This document shows, one piece after another, positions 29,973 through 39,453 of a stretch of 39,453 nt of DNA. This DNA is from Candidatus Epulonipiscium sp. GTDB taxonomy: Bacteria; Bacillota; Clostridia; Lachnospirales; JAAYNZ01. Numbering within the stretch: the first letter of the stretch is position 1; every line of letters starts with the position of its first letter. Both the position numbers and the translations under genes were made by a program. The notes under the pieces were generated by a model. That model saw nothing but the letters and a program-made list of their open reading frames with translations, made no database searches and was not told the origin of the DNA. The stretch lies in assembly GCA_012524135.1 (NCBI GenBank), contig JAAYSE010000018.1, positions 1 to 39,453 on the forward strand, written 5' to 3'.

Positions 29973-30443
29973 ATGGAAAAAGCAATACAAGTCTTAAATG
30001 GACTTTTAGTAGAACTTTTCAATGATATTTTAAATATTGAGCAAACAGCATTAAAAGATGGAAAATTTAATGATCTTTCTATTACAGAAATTCATACCAT
30101 TGAAGCCATTGGTTTGTACCAACCTCGAACAATGTCAGAAGTAGCGAATGATTTAGATATTACCGTAGGTACATTAACGACTGCCATTCGAAAATTAGTT
30201 AAAAAAGGTTATGTAGAAAGAAAAAGAGGAGAAGAAGATCGCCGTATTGTTCAAATACAGTTAACAAGAAAAGGGAAACTAGCCTATCGTATTCATGAAA
30301 AGTTTCATACCGATATGATTAAATATATGGTACAGGATTTACAGATACAAGATCAACAATTACTGATCCATTCTTTAGAACAGTTACATCAATTTTTAAA
30401 AGAAAAATATCACTTGGATAAAGAAGGCAAAGGAGGGAAGTGA
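29973..30443 (+). CDS. fabT: FabT-type MarR-family fatty-acid regulator
   Basis: 156 residues with a winged helix-turn-helix: SITEIHTIEAIG, TMSEVANDLDITVGTLTTAIRKLVKKGYVERKRGEEDRR and a C-terminal dimer helix. The position between the first reductase and fabH equals that of fabT in streptococcal fab clusters; FabT uses long-chain acyl-ACP as co-repressor and binds TTTGA-N3-TCAAA palindromes like those upstream at 28789. AAGGGAGGG precedes the ATG. The stop TGA overlaps the next ATG (TGATG). Confidence 0.85.
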   Translation: MEKAIQVLNGLLVELFNDILNIEQTALKDGKFNDLSITEIHTIEAIGLYQPRTMSEVANDLDITVGTLTTAIRKLVKKGYVERKRGEEDRRIVQIQLTRKGKLAYRIHEKFHTDMIKYMVQDLQIQDQQLLIHSLEQLHQFLKEKYHLDKEGKGGK

Positions 30444-31432
30444 TGAGCGAAGTTTGTATTATTGGAACAGGACGTTATATTCCCGAAGAACAAGTAACCA
30501 ATGAAGATTTATCTTCCCTCGTAGATACGACAGATGAATGGATTCGCACTCGTACCGGGATTCAAACAAGATATATTGCTACTAACGAGAATACTTCACA
30601 TTTAGCAGCAAAGGCGGCAAAGAAAGCGATGATCAATGCAGGAATTTCTGAAAAAGAGATTGATCTGATTATTGTAGCTACGATGACGCCAGACGGGGCT
30701 ATGCCTTCTACTGCTTGTTTAGTTCAACATTATTTAGGAGCCCATCAAGCGGCTTGTTTTGATTTATCAGCAGCATGTTCTGGTTTTATTTATGCACTTT
30801 CTGTGGCTACTCAATTTTTAAAGACCAGCCTTTATAATTGTGCTTTAGTGATAGGAGCAGAAACGATCTCGAAAGTAATGAATTGGCAGGATCGAAGCAC
30901 TTGTGTTTTATTTGGTGATGGAGCAGGAGCGGTTGTGATACAACAAAGTCAAGAAAAAGGAATAGAATCTATTTATCTTGGTTCGGATGGCCGAGGACAT
31001 GATTTATTACAATGTGAAGGATGGCCTTTGCAGAATCCCATGCATAGAAGGGAGCTATTTAAAAAAGCTACTGAAGGAGTTTTTCCTAAGATGACAATGA
31101 AGGGGAAAGAAGTTTTTCAATTTGCGTTAAAGAGAGTACCTTATTGTATTCAAAAGGTATTGGAAGAAGGTGACTATGGAGTAGAAGAGATGGATCATAT
31201 TATTCTTCATCAAGCGAATGATCGAATCTTAGAAAGTGTAGCTAAAAAGATGAAAATACCCCAAGAAAAGTTCTATAGTAATATTCATCGTTATGGAAAT
31301 ACTTCAGCAGCAAGTATTCCTATAGCATTAGACGAAATGAGAGAACAGAATATATTACAAAAAGGTGAAAAGTTAATCCTAGTAGGTTTTGGAGGTGGGT
31401 TAACTTGGGGGGCAATACTTTTAACTTGGTAA
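30443..31432 (+). CDS. fabH: Beta-ketoacyl-ACP synthase III
   Basis: 329 residues from ATG 30443, five bases after AGGAGGG; a GTG three bases earlier is too close to that site. It condenses acetyl-CoA or a branched acyl-CoA with malonyl-ACP, starting chain synthesis. Catalytic triad visible: Cys112 in AACSGF, His256 in HQAN and Asn286 in YGNTSA. The fold begins with TGRYIPE and has GDGAGAVVI before the middle. Overlaps fabT by one base in TGATG; acpP follows after 28 bases. Confidence 0.96.
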   Translation: MSEVCIIGTGRYIPEEQVTNEDLSSLVDTTDEWIRTRTGIQTRYIATNENTSHLAAKAAKKAMINAGISEKEIDLIIVATMTPDGAMPSTACLVQHYLGAHQAACFDLSAACSGFIYALSVATQFLKTSLYNCALVIGAETISKVMNWQDRSTCVLFGDGAGAVVIQQSQEKGIESIYLGSDGRGHDLLQCEGWPLQNPMHRRELFKKATEGVFPKMTMKGKEVFQFALKRVPYCIQKVLEEGDYGVEEMDHIILHQANDRILESVAKKMKIPQEKFYSNIHRYGNTSAASIPIALDEMREQNILQKGEKLILVGFGGGLTWGAILLTW

Positions 31433-31460
31433 AAATAAAAAATAATAGGAGGAATTAAAA

Positions 31461-31688
31461 ATGATATTTGAAAAAGTAAAAAAAGTAGTAGTAGAACAAT
31501 TAGGGGTAGAGGAAAAAGAATTGATGATGGAAACTTCTTTTCAAGATGATTTGGATGCGGATTCTCTAGATTTATTTGAAATTGTTATGTCCTTGGAAGA
31601 AGAATTTGAAATTGAAATATCCAATGATGATGTAGAAAAGCTTAAAACAATTGGAGATGCTGTTTCTTATATTGAAGCGAATAAATAA
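31461..31688 (+). CDS. acpP: Acyl carrier protein
   Basis: 75 residues, acidic, four-helix. The 4'-phosphopantetheine site is Ser35 in [12 protein letters not shown]. It carries the growing acyl chain among the fab enzymes. Good AGGAGGA ribosome site, 22-26 bases from its neighbours, same operon. Confidence 0.96.
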   Translation: MIFEKVKKVVVEQLGVEEKELMMETSFQDDLDADSLDLFEIVMSLEEEFEIEISNDDVEKLKTIGDAVSYIEANK

Positions 31689-31714
31689 TAATAAATTTTG
31701 GGGAGGAAAAGCTG

Positions 31715-32665
31715 ATGTTTCAATCTAACATTTGCCAGCTACTCAATATTAAATATCCTATTTTGCAAGGAGGGATGGCTTGGGTTGCGAATCATTCCCT
31801 TGCTTCTGCTGTTTCTAATGCTGGTGGACTAGGGATTATTGCAGCAGCCAATGCTCCTGTGGAAGTAGTTCGAGAAGAAATACGAAAAACCAAAGAAAAA
31901 ACAGATCGTTCTTTTGGCGTGAATGTTATGTTACTGAGTGAAAATGCAGATGAAGTGGCTCATTTGGTATGTGAAGAAGGAATTAAAATAATCACTACTG
32001 GTGCAGGAAACCCAGGAAAATATATGGAACTTTGGAAAGCCCATGGTATAACTGTTATTCCTGTGGTTCCTTCGGTTGCTTTAGCTAAGCGAATGGAACG
32101 TTATGGAGCGGATGCTCTTATTGTGGAAGGAAATGAAGCAGGAGGGCATATTGGTGAGTTAACAACGATGGCTTTAGTTCCCCAAGTAGCAGATGCCGTA
32201 TCGATTCCTATTATTGCGGCCGGTGGTATAGGAGATGGACGAGGAATGGCTGCTACCTTTATGTTAGGCGCTTCGGGTATACAGATGGGAACTCGATTTT
32301 TAGTAGCAAAAGAATGTGCTATTCATTTAAAATATAAAGAAAAAGTACTTCGTGCTAAAGATATTGATACCGTTGTAACTGGTCGGCCTACCGGTCATCC
32401 TGTGCGAATTTTAAAAAATCCTTTATCTCGTAAATTGTTAAATATGGAAAAAAATCAAGAGCCTGCCAGTGCATTTGAAGAACTAGGAAAAGGTGCTCTT
32501 CGACGAGCCGTGATGGAAGGAGATATGGATAACGGTTCAATTATGGCTGGTCAGATTGCGGGATTAATTAAAAAAGAACAAACCTGCGAAGAAATTATCG
32601 AAGAAATAATGAAAGAAATGAAAATAATAATGCAAGAGGGGTGGCAAAGATGGCAAGGAAAATAG
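31715..32665 (+). CDS. fabK: Enoyl-ACP reductase II
   Basis: 316-residue FMN enzyme that reduces trans-2-enoyl-ACP in the last step of each elongation cycle. PILQGGMAWV at 16-25, His145 in EGNEAGGHIGEL, AAGGIGDGRG and GIQMGTRF are as in streptococcal FabK, which is insensitive to triclosan. It lacks the four-Cys cluster of the first operon gene, so the two paralogues differ in role. Follows acpP as in streptococci. Its last 16 bases overlap fabD. Confidence 0.94.
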   Translation: MFQSNICQLLNIKYPILQGGMAWVANHSLASAVSNAGGLGIIAAANAPVEVVREEIRKTKEKTDRSFGVNVMLLSENADEVAHLVCEEGIKIITTGAGNPGKYMELWKAHGITVIPVVPSVALAKRMERYGADALIVEGNEAGGHIGELTTMALVPQVADAVSIPIIAAGGIGDGRGMAATFMLGASGIQMGTRFLVAKECAIHLKYKEKVLRAKDIDTVVTGRPTGHPVRILKNPLSRKLLNMEKNQEPASAFEELGKGALRRAVMEGDMDNGSIMAGQIAGLIKKEQTCEEIIEEIMKEMKIIMQEGWQRWQGK

Positions 32666-33597
32666 CCTTTTTATTTCCCGGACAAGGAGCTCAATATATA
32701 GGAATGGGAGAAGAGTTTTATCAGCAATACCCAAAATCAAAAGAAATTTTTCATCAAGCGTCAGAAATATTAGGTTATGATTTAGCCACTCTATGTTTTA
32801 AAGGACCCAAAAGTCAATTAGATCAAACAGAGTATACCCAACCTGCCTTACTTACTGTATCCGTAGCTATATTAGAGGTACTGAAAGGTATAGGGATTCA
32901 ACCAGATGTAACAGCAGGTCTTAGTTTAGGAGAATATACAGCCTTAGTATGTAGTGGAGGATTTGATTTTTCTACTGCAGTAGCGCTCGTTCAAAAACGT
33001 GGGAAATATATGCAAGAAGCCGTTCCACAAGGAATAGGAGGAATGGCCGCTGTTTTAGGTTTAGAGGGAATGATCGTACAGGAACTTTGTCAACAAGTAA
33101 AAGATCAAGGATGGGTAGCACCAGCTAATTTTAACTGTCCTGGACAAATTGTAGTAGGTGGAGAAATAAAAGGAGTAAAAGCTCTTTGCAAAGTAGCAAA
33201 AGAAGCAGGAGCAAAAAGAACTATTCTTTTAGATGTTAGTGCTCCTTTTCATACAGCTATGTTGAAACCTGCAGCAGAACAATTAAAAAAAGAGTTAGAA
33301 AAAATAGCTATAGGTACTATTCAAATACCATATATAACAAATACGACGGGAGAATATATTACAGATGCGAGTCAAGTAAAAAGTATATTAGCTAAACAAG
33401 TAATGTCTCCTGTCCTTTGGGAAAAAAGTATACGACGTATGCTCAAAGAAGGAATCAATTGTTTTATAGAAATAGGAGCGGGAAAAGTATTAAGCCGGTT
33501 TGTTAGAAAAATAGATTCTAGTGTTCACATTTTATCCATTGAAAATTTATCCACATTAGAAAAGACAGTAGAAGCTATGGGAGGTAAGATATGCTAA
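32650..33597 (+). CDS. fabD: Malonyl-CoA:ACP transacylase
   Basis: 315 residues from ATG 32650, eight bases after GAGGGG inside fabK; the in-frame GTG 32641 abuts the site. It moves malonyl from CoA to AcpP. FPGQGAQ at 9-15, active-site Ser92 in GLSLGEY and His201 in APFHTAML. C-terminal motif VIEIGAGKVL-like at about 285. Overlaps fabK and fabG, so translation is probably coupled. Confidence 0.96.
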   Translation: MARKIAFLFPGQGAQYIGMGEEFYQQYPKSKEIFHQASEILGYDLATLCFKGPKSQLDQTEYTQPALLTVSVAILEVLKGIGIQPDVTAGLSLGEYTALVCSGGFDFSTAVALVQKRGKYMQEAVPQGIGGMAAVLGLEGMIVQELCQQVKDQGWVAPANFNCPGQIVVGGEIKGVKALCKVAKEAGAKRTILLDVSAPFHTAMLKPAAEQLKKELEKIAIGTIQIPYITNTTGEYITDASQVKSILAKQVMSPVLWEKSIRRMLKEGINCFIEIGAGKVLSRFVRKIDSSVHILSIENLSTLEKTVEAMGGKIC

Positions 33598-34334
33598 CGG
33601 GAAAAGTGGCTTTAGTAACAGGAGCCAGTGGAGGTATTGGAAAATCGATTGCATTAACCTTAGGAAAATCAGGAGCTTTGGTGGCAGTCAATTATTACAA
33701 AGATCAACAAGGAGCAGAATCAGTTGTTAAAGAAATTCAAGCCCAAGGAGGTCAAGCAATTGCATTACAAGGAAATATCAGTTCGTTGAAAGAAGTAACT
33801 ACATTGATGAATACGATTATTGATCAATGGGGACGATTGGATATTTTAGTGAATAATGCAGGAATTACAAAAGATGCGTTATTGATTCGAATGAAGGAAG
33901 AAGATTTTAAAAAAGTACTAGATACCAATTTAACAGGAGTTTTTTATTGTATACAACAAGCAGGTAAAATTATGATGAAACAACGTTCTGGTAAGATTGT
34001 TTCTATTGCTTCTATAGTAGGTGTTACGGGGAATATAGGGCAAGCTAATTATGCAGCAGCTAAGGCAGGATTGATTGGACTTACGAAAACAGCAGCTAAA
34101 GAATTTGCCTTACGTGGAATTACCGTTAATGCAATTGCTCCTGGATTTATTGATACTGCTATGACAAAAGTATTATCGGATAAAATTAAAAAACAGCTTT
34201 TAGAATATATTCCGTTAAGACGCTTTGGAAAACCTCAAGAAGTAGCTTATTTAGTTGAGTTTTTGGTTTCTGAAAAAGCAGATTATATTACAGGTCAAGT
34301 CTTTCATGTAGATGGTGGTATGGTGATGGCATAG
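33591..34334 (+). CDS. fabG: 3-oxoacyl-ACP reductase
   Basis: 247-residue short-chain dehydrogenase, NADPH-dependent, second step of elongation. Rossmann start [10 protein letters not shown] (10-19), NNAG at 88-91, catalytic Ser141, Tyr154 and Lys158 (YAAAK), and [10 protein letters not shown] overlaps the fabD stop region. Normal length. Confidence 0.96.
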   Translation: MLTGKVALVTGASGGIGKSIALTLGKSGALVAVNYYKDQQGAESVVKEIQAQGGQAIALQGNISSLKEVTTLMNTIIDQWGRLDILVNNAGITKDALLIRMKEEDFKKVLDTNLTGVFYCIQQAGKIMMKQRSGKIVSIASIVGVTGNIGQANYAAAKAGLIGLTKTAAKEFALRGITVNAIAPGFIDTAMTKVLSDKIKKQLLEYIPLRRFGKPQEVAYLVEFLVSEKADYITGQVFHVDGGMVMA

Positions 34335-34348
34335 AAAGGAGAATTTCA

Positions 34349-35587
34349 TTGAAAAAAAGAGTCGTTGTTACAGGAATAGGTACAATTAATCCTTTAGGAA
34401 ATGATGTAATGACTTTTTGGAAAAATACAATTCAAGGAAAATGTGGAATCCAACTTTTAGAAGCCTTTGATACAACAGATTATAAAGTAAAAGTAGCAGG
34501 AGAAGTGAAAGATTTTGATCCACAACAATATATGGATCGTCGATTGGCTAGAAGAATGGATCGTTATAGTCAGCTTGCTATGGGTGCAGCAGTACAAGCG
34601 GTAGAAGATGCAGAGTTCAATATGGATAAAATAGATGCCAATCGTTTTGGTGTAGTAGTAGGATCAGGAATTGGAGGCATCGGAACGATCGAGCACGAAC
34701 ATAAAAGATTATTGGAAAAAGGGCCTCATCGTGTTTCACCTTTACTTATTCCTATGATTATTACGAATATGGCAGCAGGTAATATTGCTATTCGTTTCGG
34801 AGCCAAAGGAATTTGTACCAATGTGGTGACTGCTTGTGCAACGGGTACTCAGAGTATTGGAGAAGCGTATCGCATTCTTCAACATGGAGAAGCAGATATT
34901 ATGATTGCAGGAGGAGCAGAGTCTTCGATTACTCCGATATCCATTGCCGGTTTTACTTCTTTAACAGCACTTAGTACCAATCCGGATCCATATACTGCCT
35001 CACGTCCTTTTGATGCCCATCGAGATGGCTTTGTCATGGGAGAAGGAGCAGGAATTTTGATACTTGAAACTTTAGAACATGCTTTCAATAGAGGAAGTAA
35101 GATCTATGGAGAAATTGTTGGATATGGGGCGACTTGTGATGCGTATCATATGACATCTCCCGCACCTAAAGGAGAGGGAGGAGCTAGATCCATGCAGTTA
35201 GCAATTGAAGAAGCAGGTATTGATATTTATGATATTTCTTATATTAATGCACATGGTACGTCGACACTTTACAATGATGAATTTGAGACTGATGCGATCA
35301 AGACCGTCTTTCAAGAACAGGCGTATAAAATTCCAATTAGCTCTACTAAATCTATGACAGGACATTTATTAGGAGCTGCTGGAGCGGTAGAATCTATTGT
35401 TTGTCTTAAAGCGTTACAAGAAAGTTTTATTCCTCCTACGATTGGATACGAAACTTTAGATCCTGCTTGTGATTTGGATTATGTTCCTAATAAAGGACGT
35501 AAGCAAGAATTATCTTATGCTTTATCGAATTCCTTGGGATTTGGAGGACATAATGGAACATTAGTCTTTAAGAAATGGATAGAATGA
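34349..35587 (+). CDS. fabF: Beta-ketoacyl-ACP synthase II
   Basis: 412 residues starting at TTG, with AAAGGAGA six bases upstream. It condenses malonyl-ACP with acyl-ACP to lengthen the chain, including longer unsaturated chains. Catalytic Cys163 (TACATG), His302 (AHGTS) and His339 ([10 protein letters not shown]). No truncation. Confidence 0.96.
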   Translation: MKKRVVVTGIGTINPLGNDVMTFWKNTIQGKCGIQLLEAFDTTDYKVKVAGEVKDFDPQQYMDRRLARRMDRYSQLAMGAAVQAVEDAEFNMDKIDANRFGVVVGSGIGGIGTIEHEHKRLLEKGPHRVSPLLIPMIITNMAAGNIAIRFGAKGICTNVVTACATGTQSIGEAYRILQHGEADIMIAGGAESSITPISIAGFTSLTALSTNPDPYTASRPFDAHRDGFVMGEGAGILILETLEHAFNRGSKIYGEIVGYGATCDAYHMTSPAPKGEGGARSMQLAIEEAGIDIYDISYINAHGTSTLYNDEFETDAIKTVFQEQAYKIPISSTKSMTGHLLGAAGAVESIVCLKALQESFIPPTIGYETLDPACDLDYVPNKGRKQELSYALSNSLGFGGHNGTLVFKKWIE

Positions 35588-35598
35588 GGAGGAAGAAT

Positions 35599-36078
35599 AT
35601 GAATTATAAAGAGATACAATCACTAATAGAAACGGTGAGTTCTTCCCAATTACATGAAGTAGAAATAGAGTGGGAAGGTTTTCGTATTATAATGAAAAAA
35701 GAAAACTCTTTTTCAAAAAAAGAGGGATTTCAACTTATTCATAATAATCAAGATCCAGTAGTACAAAATAAAGAGAATGTAATAGATGCACCGGTAGAAA
35801 CTCAACAAAATTCAGTACAATTTGAAAATACTATCCAAGAAGGTACGATTATTTCTTCTCCTATGGTAGGTACTTTTTATGGAGCTCCCGATCCTAACTC
35901 ACCTCCTTTTGTTCAGGTAGGAGATCGGGTTAAAAAGGGGGATATTCTTTGTATCATAGAAGCGATGAAATTAATGAATGAAATAGATAGTGATATGGAA
36001 GGAGAAGTTGTAGAAATATTCGTAGAAAATGAACAGTTCGTAGAGTATGGTCAACCTTTATTTCGTATTTGTTCTTAA
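35599..36078 (+). CDS. accB: Biotin carboxyl carrier protein of acetyl-CoA carboxylase
   Basis: 159 residues from ATG 35599 (GAGGAGG upstream; an earlier in-frame ATG inside fabF is rejected). N-terminal helical part, a low-complexity linker (35-75), and the biotinyl domain (about 82-158), biotin on Lys124 of EAMKLM. Start of acetyl-CoA carboxylase genes within the operon, as in streptococci. Confidence 0.95.
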   Translation: MNYKEIQSLIETVSSSQLHEVEIEWEGFRIIMKKENSFSKKEGFQLIHNNQDPVVQNKENVIDAPVETQQNSVQFENTIQEGTIISSPMVGTFYGAPDPNSPPFVQVGDRVKKGDILCIIEAMKLMNEIDSDMEGEVVEIFVENEQFVEYGQPLFRICS

Positions 36079-36096
36079 ATAGTAGGAGGTAATAAG

Positions 36097-36516
36097 ATGA
36101 ATGTTCAAGAAATACAAAAAATTATTCCTCATCGCCCTCCTTTTCTTCTTGTGGATCGAATCATTTCGATAGAAGCAGGGAAAAAAGGGGTTGGATTAAA
36201 AAATCTATCCATTAATGAAGATTTTTTTCAAGGGCATTTTCCTATGGAACCGGTTATGCCAGGTGTATTAATTGTAGAAGCTTTAGCACAAGTAGGAGCT
36301 GTAGTTTTATTAAGTGTGGAGGATTTTAAGGGAAAGACCGCTTATTTTGGAGGTATGAATAAAGTTCGATTTAAGAGAAAGGTTATTCCAGGTGATCAAC
36401 TTCGATTAGAAGTAGAAATTATCAAAATGCGAGGATCTATTGGTATTGGAAAAGGGATAGCTTTTGTGGAAAATGAAAAAGCAGCTGAAGCAGAAATGAC
36501 CTTTGTTATCGGATAA
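36097..36516 (+). CDS. fabZ: 3-hydroxyacyl-ACP dehydratase
   Basis: 139-residue hotdog-fold enzyme that dehydrates 3-hydroxyacyl-ACP. Start [12 protein letters not shown], catalytic His47 in GHFP and Glu61 in VEALAQVG. No separate FabA or FabM in the window, so this dehydratase alone does not explain unsaturated chains. AGGAGG upstream. Between accB and accC, as in streptococci. Confidence 0.95.
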   Translation: MNVQEIQKIIPHRPPFLLVDRIISIEAGKKGVGLKNLSINEDFFQGHFPMEPVMPGVLIVEALAQVGAVVLLSVEDFKGKTAYFGGMNKVRFKRKVIPGDQLRLEVEIIKMRGSIGIGKGIAFVENEKAAEAEMTFVIG

Positions 36517-36534
36517 AAAGTAGGAGGGATCCTT

Positions 36535-37869
36535 GTGTTTAAAAAAATTCTCATTGCAAATCGAGGCGAAATTGCTGTACGTATTATTCGAACTTGTAGA
36601 GAAATGGGTATTGAAACAGTAGCTATTTATTCAGAAGCAGATCACAATGCCCTTCATGTACAGATGGCCGATGAAGCGATTTGCGTAGGACCAGCAAAAA
36701 CGATAGATAGTTATTTGAACATAGAAAATATTATCAGTGCTACTGTTTTATCAGGAGCAGAAGCAATTCATCCTGGATTTGGTTTTTTATCAGAAAATAG
36801 TAAGTTCGCTAAAATGTGCCGTGAATGTAATATTATCTTTATTGGACCCAAAGGAGAACATATGGATCAGATGGGAAATAAATCTCAAGCAAGAGAAACG
36901 ATGATAAAAGCAGGGATACCTGTGGTACCAGGTTCGAATGGTGCTATTGAATCAGCAAAAGAAGGATTTCAAATAGCAAAAGAAATAGGATTTCCTGTTA
37001 TGATCAAAGCTTCCTTAGGAGGCGGAGGAAAAGGGATGCGTATTGCTCAAAATGAAAAAGAATTTATGAAAGTCTTTTCTTTAGCACAAAAAGAAGCGCA
37101 AAGTTTCTTTGGAAATTCTACGATGTATGTGGAAAAGTATATTGAAAATCCACGTCATATTGAATTTCAAATTTTAGCAGATCAATACGGAAATGTCATT
37201 CATTTAGGAGAACGAGATTGTTCCATTCAACGACGACATCAAAAGGTAATGGAAGAAACCCCGAGTCCAGTGATGACATCTAATTTGCGTCAGGTTATGG
37301 GAGAAGCAGCGGTTCAAGCAGCGAAGACGATAGGTTACCAAAGCGTAGGTACGATTGAATTTTTATTGGATGCTTCCCAAAAATTTTATTTTATGGAGAT
37401 GAATACAAGAATACAAGTAGAACATCCCATTACAGAGATGGTAACAGGTTTAGATTTAATTGAAGAACAAATTAAAATTGCAGCTGGTTTTCCTCTTTCT
37501 TATAAACAAAAAGATATACATTTTCATGGTCATGCTATTGAATGCCGTATTAATGCAGAAAATCCAGAAAAAAATTTTATGCCTTCTCCTGGAACAATTA
37601 CAGAGCTTTATATTCCAGGAGGTTTAGGAATACGAGTAGACAGCGCTATATATCATGGTTATACAATACCACCTTATTATGACTCTATGATTGCAAAATT
37701 AATTGTTTATGCAGAAGATCGAGAAAAAGCAATTCTGCGAATGAAACGAGCGCTAGGAGAATTTATCATTCAAGGAGTTCATACGAATATTGATTTTCAA
37801 TATGATATTTTACATGATATCAATTTTCAAAAAGGAGAATATGATACTGGATTTATTGAAACGAGGTGA
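36535..37869 (+). CDS. accC: Biotin carboxylase subunit of acetyl-CoA carboxylase
   Basis: 444 residues from GTG with AGGAGGG upstream. ATP-dependent carboxylation of biotin on Acc[15 protein letters not shown] start, [10 protein letters not shown], Gly-rich ATP loop GGGGKGMR, and the catalytic ERDCSIQRR and [10 protein letters not shown] segments. Complete. The last codons overlap the ribosome site of accD. Confidence 0.96.
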   Translation: MFKKILIANRGEIAVRIIRTCREMGIETVAIYSEADHNALHVQMADEAICVGPAKTIDSYLNIENIISATVLSGAEAIHPGFGFLSENSKFAKMCRECNIIFIGPKGEHMDQMGNKSQARETMIKAGIPVVPGSNGAIESAKEGFQIAKEIGFPVMIKASLGGGGKGMRIAQNEKEFMKVFSLAQKEAQSFFGNSTMYVEKYIENPRHIEFQILADQYGNVIHLGERDCSIQRRHQKVMEETPSPVMTSNLRQVMGEAAVQAAKTIGYQSVGTIEFLLDASQKFYFMEMNTRIQVEHPITEMVTGLDLIEEQIKIAAGFPLSYKQKDIHFHGHAIECRINAENPEKNFMPSPGTITELYIPGGLGIRVDSAIYHGYTIPPYYDSMIAKLIVYAEDREKAILRMKRALGEFIIQGVHTNIDFQYDILHDINFQKGEYDTGFIETR

Positions 37870-37874
37870 GTTCT

Positions 37875-38771
37875 ATGTTGGGAGGCTTTTTTAAAAAAAC
37901 TAAATATATTACCATGCCTCAAAAGCCACAAATAGCTCAACCTCCCCGTGCGTCCCTGGATATGCAACAGGACATTCAACCGTGCATTCCAGATGGAATG
38001 TGGCAAAAATGTAAAAAATGTGGGCAGATTTTATATGCTAACGATTTAAAAGAACAATATCAAGTTTGTCCAGATTGTGGATATCATTTTCGTTTATCAG
38101 CTCCCGAACGAATTCAACAAATGATAGATCCAAATACTTTTGAGTCTTGGGGTGAAGATATTCTTTTTAAAAATCCTTTAGAAGATAAAGAATATGAAAA
38201 AAAGGTAAAAAAGCTTCAAGAAAATACAGAGTTAAAAGAAGCTATTTTGATAGGGAAAGGACAGATAGAGGGATATAAAACTGTTTTTGGAGTGATGGAT
38301 AGCCGATTTTTGATGGGGAGTATGGGAACCGTAGTAGGTGAAAAATTGACTCAAGCAATAGAGGAAGGGACTAAACAGAAACTTCCTATTATTTTATTTA
38401 CCGCATCAGGAGGAGCAAGGATGCAAGAAGGAATTTTTTCCTTAATGCAAATGGCTAAAACTTCTGCTGCTTTGGCAAAACATCAGGAAGAAGGTCTTCT
38501 TTCTATCATTGTATTAACCGATCCAACAACAGGAGGGGTTACTGCTAGTTTTGCTATGTTAGGTGATATTATTTTAGCTGAACCAGAAGCATTGATTGGT
38601 TTTGCAGGTCCTAGAGTCATTCGTCAAACCATTGGTCAACAATTACCCGATGGATTTCAAACGGCTGAATGCCTACTTCAACATGGATTTGTAGATCAGA
38701 TTGTACCACGAAAAGAAATGAAAAAAATGATCACAAAGATATTAGCACTTCATCAGGAGGTGCATGTATGA
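37875..38771 (+). CDS. accD: Acetyl-CoA carboxylase carboxyltransferase, beta subunit
   Basis: 298 residues from ATG 37875, five bases after GAGGTGA; GTG 37866 overlaps this site and is less likely. Zinc ribbon with Cys46, Cys49, Cys65 and Cys68 at the N-terminus, then the carboxyltransferase crotonase fold ([30 protein letters not shown]). Makes malonyl-CoA with AccA. Ends in ATGA overlap with accA. Confidence 0.95.
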   Translation: MLGGFFKKTKYITMPQKPQIAQPPRASLDMQQDIQPCIPDGMWQKCKKCGQILYANDLKEQYQVCPDCGYHFRLSAPERIQQMIDPNTFESWGEDILFKNPLEDKEYEKKVKKLQENTELKEAILIGKGQIEGYKTVFGVMDSRFLMGSMGTVVGEKLTQAIEEGTKQKLPIILFTASGGARMQEGIFSLMQMAKTSAALAKHQEEGLLSIIVLTDPTTGGVTASFAMLGDIILAEPEALIGFAGPRVIRQTIGQQLPDGFQTAECLLQHGFVDQIVPRKEMKKMITKILALHQEVHV

Positions 38772-39453
38772 GTATATCCGAATTTCAAATTCAGATTCAA
38801 GAAATGAAAAAAAATATAGAAGAACTTCGGTTATTTTCAAAACAACAAGATGTAGACTTATCAATAGAATTAGCTAAAATGGAAAAAAAGTTAAAAGAAT
38901 TAAAAGAACAAGCCTATAATCAATTAACCGCATGGGAAAAAGTGAATTTAGCTCGAAAGATGGAGCGACCTACAGCTTTCGATTATATAACCTATATTTT
39001 CAATGATTTTATAGAACTTCATGGTGACCGATTTTTTGGGGATGATCCGGCTATAGTAGGTGGATTAGCATGGCTAGAAGAAATACCTATTACGGTTATT
39101 GGTCAACAAAAAGGAAGAGATACAAAGGAAAATATTCAACGTAATTTTGGAATGCCTCATCCTGAAGGATATCGGAAAGCTTTACGTCTTATGAAACAGG
39201 CAGAAAAATTTCATCGACCTATTATCTGTTTTATAGATACTCCAGGAGCATTTTGTGGAATTGGTGCAGAAGAACGAGGACAAGGAGAAGCTATTGCTAG
39301 AAATTTATTAGAAATGTCTAGGCTTAAAACTCCTATTATCTCCATTATTATTGGTGAAGGAGGAAGTGGAGGTGCTTTGGCACTGGGAGTAGCGGATCAA
39401 GTCTGGATGTTAGAACATAGTGTTTATTCCATATTATCTCCTGAAGGATATGC
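38768..39453 (+). CDS. accA: Acetyl-CoA carboxylase carboxyltransferase, alpha subunit (cut by window end)
   Basis: The frame runs from ATG 38768 (ATGA overlap with accD, AGGAGGTG upstream) to the end of the window with 228 codons visible and no stop. A coiled-coil start (about 1-55) is followed by the carboxyltransferase domain: [50 protein letters not shown] and [13 protein letters not shown]. About 85 or more residues of a normal AccA are beyond the edge. Confidence 0.95.
   Translation, partial: MSISEFQIQIQEMKKNIEELRLFSKQQDVDLSIELAKMEKKLKELKEQAYNQLTAWEKVNLARKMERPTAFDYITYIFNDFIELHGDRFFGDDPAIVGGLAWLEEIPITVIGQQKGRDTKENIQRNFGMPHPEGYRKALRLMKQAEKFHRPIICFIDTPGAFCGIGAEERGQGEAIARNLLEMSRLKTPIISIIIGEGGSGGALALGVADQVWMLEHSVYSILSPEGY

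Overview
The window is about 39.5 kb of AT-rich DNA from a low-GC, Gram-positive, endospore-forming anaerobe, most likely a member of class Clostridia. The evidence is AGGAGG-type ribosome sites with tight gene packing, sporulation genes (ytvI, yabG, a sipL-type DUF3794+LysM gene, a CotS-like gene), the flavin-bifurcating pair NfnA/NfnB, an iron alcohol dehydrogenase with a Rex-like operator, an archaeal-type ProRS behind a proline T-box, and a FabT/FabK-type fatty-acid operon. Species cannot be named from the sequence alone.

Layout. 1-3063: tail of a probable sulfatase, a CPBP membrane protease, thioredoxin and an AI-2E-type permease. 3064-5170: a gene-poor strip with a 44-codon membrane-peptide gene, a truncated coiled-coil ORF running into an integrase relic, a ferritin-like gene, a truncated phage-type ORF and tRNA-Lys(CTT); it reads as the eroded remains of an element next to the tRNA 3' end. 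5171-8582: ytvI, an NfeD/YuaF-type protein and flotillin. 8583-11932: proline T-box, proS and an ABC1/UbiB kinase-like gene. 11981-18437: a glycine-zipper stress protein, cca, a CotS-like gene, a PEGA-domain membrane protein and phosphoglucomutase. 18438-22286: yabG, a PrcB-like lipoprotein, veg, sipL and a small basic protein. 22287-28689: tRNA-Arg(TCG), a polysaccharide deacetylase, an iron alcohol dehydrogenase, nfnAB and a split chromate transporter. 28690 to the end: a type II fatty-acid synthesis operon, cut by the window end inside accA.

How they work together. The last 10.7 kb encode almost the whole route from acetyl-CoA to acyl-ACP: accB, accC, accD and accA make malonyl-CoA; fabD loads it on AcpP; fabH starts the chain; fabF, fabG, fabZ and fabK elongate it. 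FabT, encoded inside the operon, probably binds two TTTGA-N3-TCAAA sites on the operon promoter. The order matches the streptococcal fab cluster, but the first gene, where streptococci carry the isomerase fabM, is a FabK-like flavoprotein with a CX2CX3CX7C cluster like that of the Helicobacter unsaturated-fatty-acid enzyme FabX. This is the most interesting signal in the window.

Other unusual signals are: a hairpin between Shine-Dalgarno and start codon in the chromate transporter; a probable non-canonical ATT start in the first AI-2E gene; terminator-like hairpins that contain the ribosome site of sipL and of the following small gene; and a long imperfect hairpin in the yabG leader. All functional assignments rest on motif and context reading; no database search was run.
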